Below, piece after piece: positions 22,048 through 23,528 of a stretch of DNA of 23,528 bases. A program made the position numbers and the translations under genes. Position 1 is the first letter of the stretch. Each line of letters begins with the position of its first letter. The DNA is from Planctomycetaceae bacterium (GTDB lineage Bacteria; Planctomycetota; Planctomycetia; Pirellulales; Thermoguttaceae): the NCBI GenBank assembly GCA_015062085.1, contig SUVI01000044.1, positions 1 to 23,528 on the forward strand, given 5' to 3'. The notes beneath the pieces were generated by a model. It had not been told where the DNA came from and did no database searches. It saw nothing but the letters and a program-made list of their open reading frames with translations.

Positions 22048-23528
22048 GGCGATGGCGGAAAGTGACGCGAGACGCGCCGCCTCCCAAGGCGATGGTAGAA
22101 AAGCGACGCGAGACGCGCCGCCTCCCCAGGCGATGGTTGAAAGCGGCGCGAGACGTGCTGCCTCCCAAGGCGATGGTAGAAAAGCGACGCGAGACGCGTC
22201 GCCTCCCAAGGCGATGGTGGAAAGCTGCGCGAGACGTGCTGTCTCCCAAGGCGATGGTAGAAAAGCGACGCGAGACGCGTCGCCTCCCAAGGCGATGGTG
22301 GAAAGCGGCGCGAGACGTGCTGCCTCCCAAGGCGATGGTGGAAAGCGGTGCGAGACGTGCTGCCTCCCTAGGCGATGGCGGAAAGCGACGCGAGACGTGC
22401 TGCCTCCCAAGGCGATGGTTGAAAGCGACGCGAGACGCGCCGCCTCCCAAGGCGATGGTTGAAAGCGGTGCGAGACGCGCCGCCTCCCCAGGCGATGGTT
22501 GAAAGCGGCGCGAGACGTGCTGTCTCCCAAGGCGATGGTAGAAAAGCGACGCGAGACGCGTCGCCTCCCAAGGCGATGGTAGAAAAGCGGCGCGAGACGT
22601 GCTGCCTCCCAAGGCGATGGTTGAAAGCGGTGCGAGACGTGCTGCCTCCCCAGGCGATGGTAGAAAAGCGACGCGAGACGTGCTGTCTCCCAAGGCGATG
22701 GTAGAAAAGCGACGCGAGACGCGCCGCCTCCCCAGGCGATGGTTGAAAGCGACGCGAGACGTGCTGCCTCCCCAGGCGATGGTGGAAAGCGGCGCGAGAC
22801 GTGCTGCCTCCCCAGGCGATGGTGGAAAGCGGCGCGAGACGTGCTGCCTCCCAAGGCGATGGTAGAAAAGCGACGCGAGACGCGTCGCCTCCCAAGGCGA
22901 TGGTGGAAAGCGGCGCGAGACGTGCTGTCTCCCCAGGCGATGGTGGAAAGCGGCGCGAGACGTGCTGTCTCCCAAGGCGATGGTAGAAAAGCGACGCGAG
23001 ACGCGTCGCCTCCCAAGGCGATGGTAGAAAGCGGCGCGAGACGTGCTGTCTCCCAAGGCGATGGTAGAAAAGCGACGCGAGACGCGTCGCCTCCCAAGGC
23101 GATGGTGGAAAGCGGCGCGAGACGCGTCGCCTCCCAAGGCGATGGTTGAAAGCGACGCGAGACGCGCTGCTTCCCAAGGCGATGGTAGAAAAGCGACGCG
23201 AGACGCGTCGCCTCCCAAGGCGATGGTGGAAAGCGGTGCGAGACGCGCCGCCTCCCAAGGCGATGGTAGAAAGCGGTGCGAGACGTGCTGCCTCCCCAGG
23301 CGATGGTAGAAAAGCGACGCGAGACGCGCCGCCTCCCCAGGCGATGGTGGAAAGCGGCGCGAGACGTGCTGCCTCCCAAGGCGATGGTGGAAAGCGGCGC
23401 GAGACGTGCTGCCTCCCCAGGCGATGGTGGAAAGCGACGCGAGACGCGCTGCTTCCCAAGGCGATGGTAGAAAAGCGACGCGAGACGCGTCGCCTCCCAA
23501 GGCGATGGTGGAAAGCGGTGCGAGACGC
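22048..23528 (+). repeat. Tandem array of ~37 hairpin-forming 40/41-bp units (continues past window)
   Basis: Units begin GCGATGG and end CTCCCAAG or CTCCCCAG, following each other with no unique spacer. Two main types occur: a 41-bp type with TAGAAAAGCGACGCG and a 40-bp type with TGGAAAGCGGCGCG or TTGAAAGCGGCGCG. Each unit contains an 8-bp hairpin whose arms flank an invariant AGA (best form GCGACGCG-AGA-CGCGTCGC). It also has a second small stem GCCT/AGGC across the unit junction. Units of 40 and 41 bp rotate the reading frame, so the long open frames across the array are not coding. The array is cut by the right window edge. A promoter at 21991-22019 points into it. It is not CRISPR, as there are no variable spacers. 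The function is unknown; a structured RNA, a protein-binding array or a plain minisatellite are all possible. Confidence 0.95.

Noticed and set aside
22013..23500. Very long minus-strand open frames (495, 453 and 363 codons) across the right-end array
   Set aside because: All three minus-strand frames are open at once because the unit lacks stop triplets on that strand. Units of 40 and 41 bp shift the frame constantly, and no ribosome site or promoter serves them.
22048..23528. CRISPR array
   Set aside because: Units are contiguous and similar along their full length; there are no unique spacers and no cas genes.

Overview
This 23.5 kb window is chromosomal DNA from an uncultured-type bacterium that I would place in the Planctomycetota, probably a gut or rumen lineage. 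This is an inference from gene families, not from a marker gene. The clues are secreted DUF1080, GH71/99-like and GH123/DUF4091-type proteins, a secreted SUMF1-type protein, an HpnC-type squalene synthase, a giant disordered protein ending in a pilus/secretin N-terminal-like module, sparse small operons, and intergenic repeats of the CACGGAAAACACGAAA kind. I estimate GC near 50-55 %. Many gene starts have clear Shine-Dalgarno sites, and several promoters are close to sigma70 consensus.

Layout. Positions 1-2011 hold the end of a GH123/DUF4091-type glycosidase and a secreted GH71/99-like protein. Positions 2016-2300 hold a palindromic dispersed repeat with inverted ends. A secreted TPR protein follows (2477-3943). 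On the minus strand come a TspO/MBR membrane protein with an unusual Cys-rich N-terminal extension (4104-4913) and a probable 27-residue single-pass membrane peptide with its own terminator (5296-5379). On the plus strand come a secreted alpha/beta-hydrolase (5762-6685) and a DUF1080 protein (6843-7757). A 1750-codon, repeat-rich, low-complexity minus-strand gene fills 7868-13120. Next are a possible 37-residue ORF, prs (PRPP synthase), a 14-bp tandem repeat and tRNA-Leu(UAG).

Positions 15044-16312 are a tightly coupled pair, a PQ-loop membrane protein and an HpnC-type squalene synthase, whose end overlaps convergent prmC (consensus promoter TTGACA-16-TATAAT). After a TPR lipoprotein come initiator tRNA-fMet with promoter and terminator, a second, inverted copy of the dispersed repeat, a Gfo/Idh/MocA oxidoreductase, and a secreted SUMF1-fold protein that lacks the catalytic cysteines of formylglycine-generating enzyme.

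The most unusual element is at the right end. From about 22048 to the window edge there are some 37 tandem units of 40 or 41 bp. Each carries a GC-rich 8-bp hairpin with an invariant AGA loop and a second small hairpin. A near-consensus promoter (TTGACT-17-TATACT) just upstream points into the array. Many unit variants keep pairing through G-U wobbles that work only in a plus-strand RNA. This suggests, without proving, a transcribed array of structured RNA modules.

The genes do not form one pathway. The left part is carbohydrate and surface oriented. The middle is housekeeping (prs, prmC, tRNAs) mixed with isoprenoid/hopanoid-type lipid metabolism. Surface proteins are prominent throughout.
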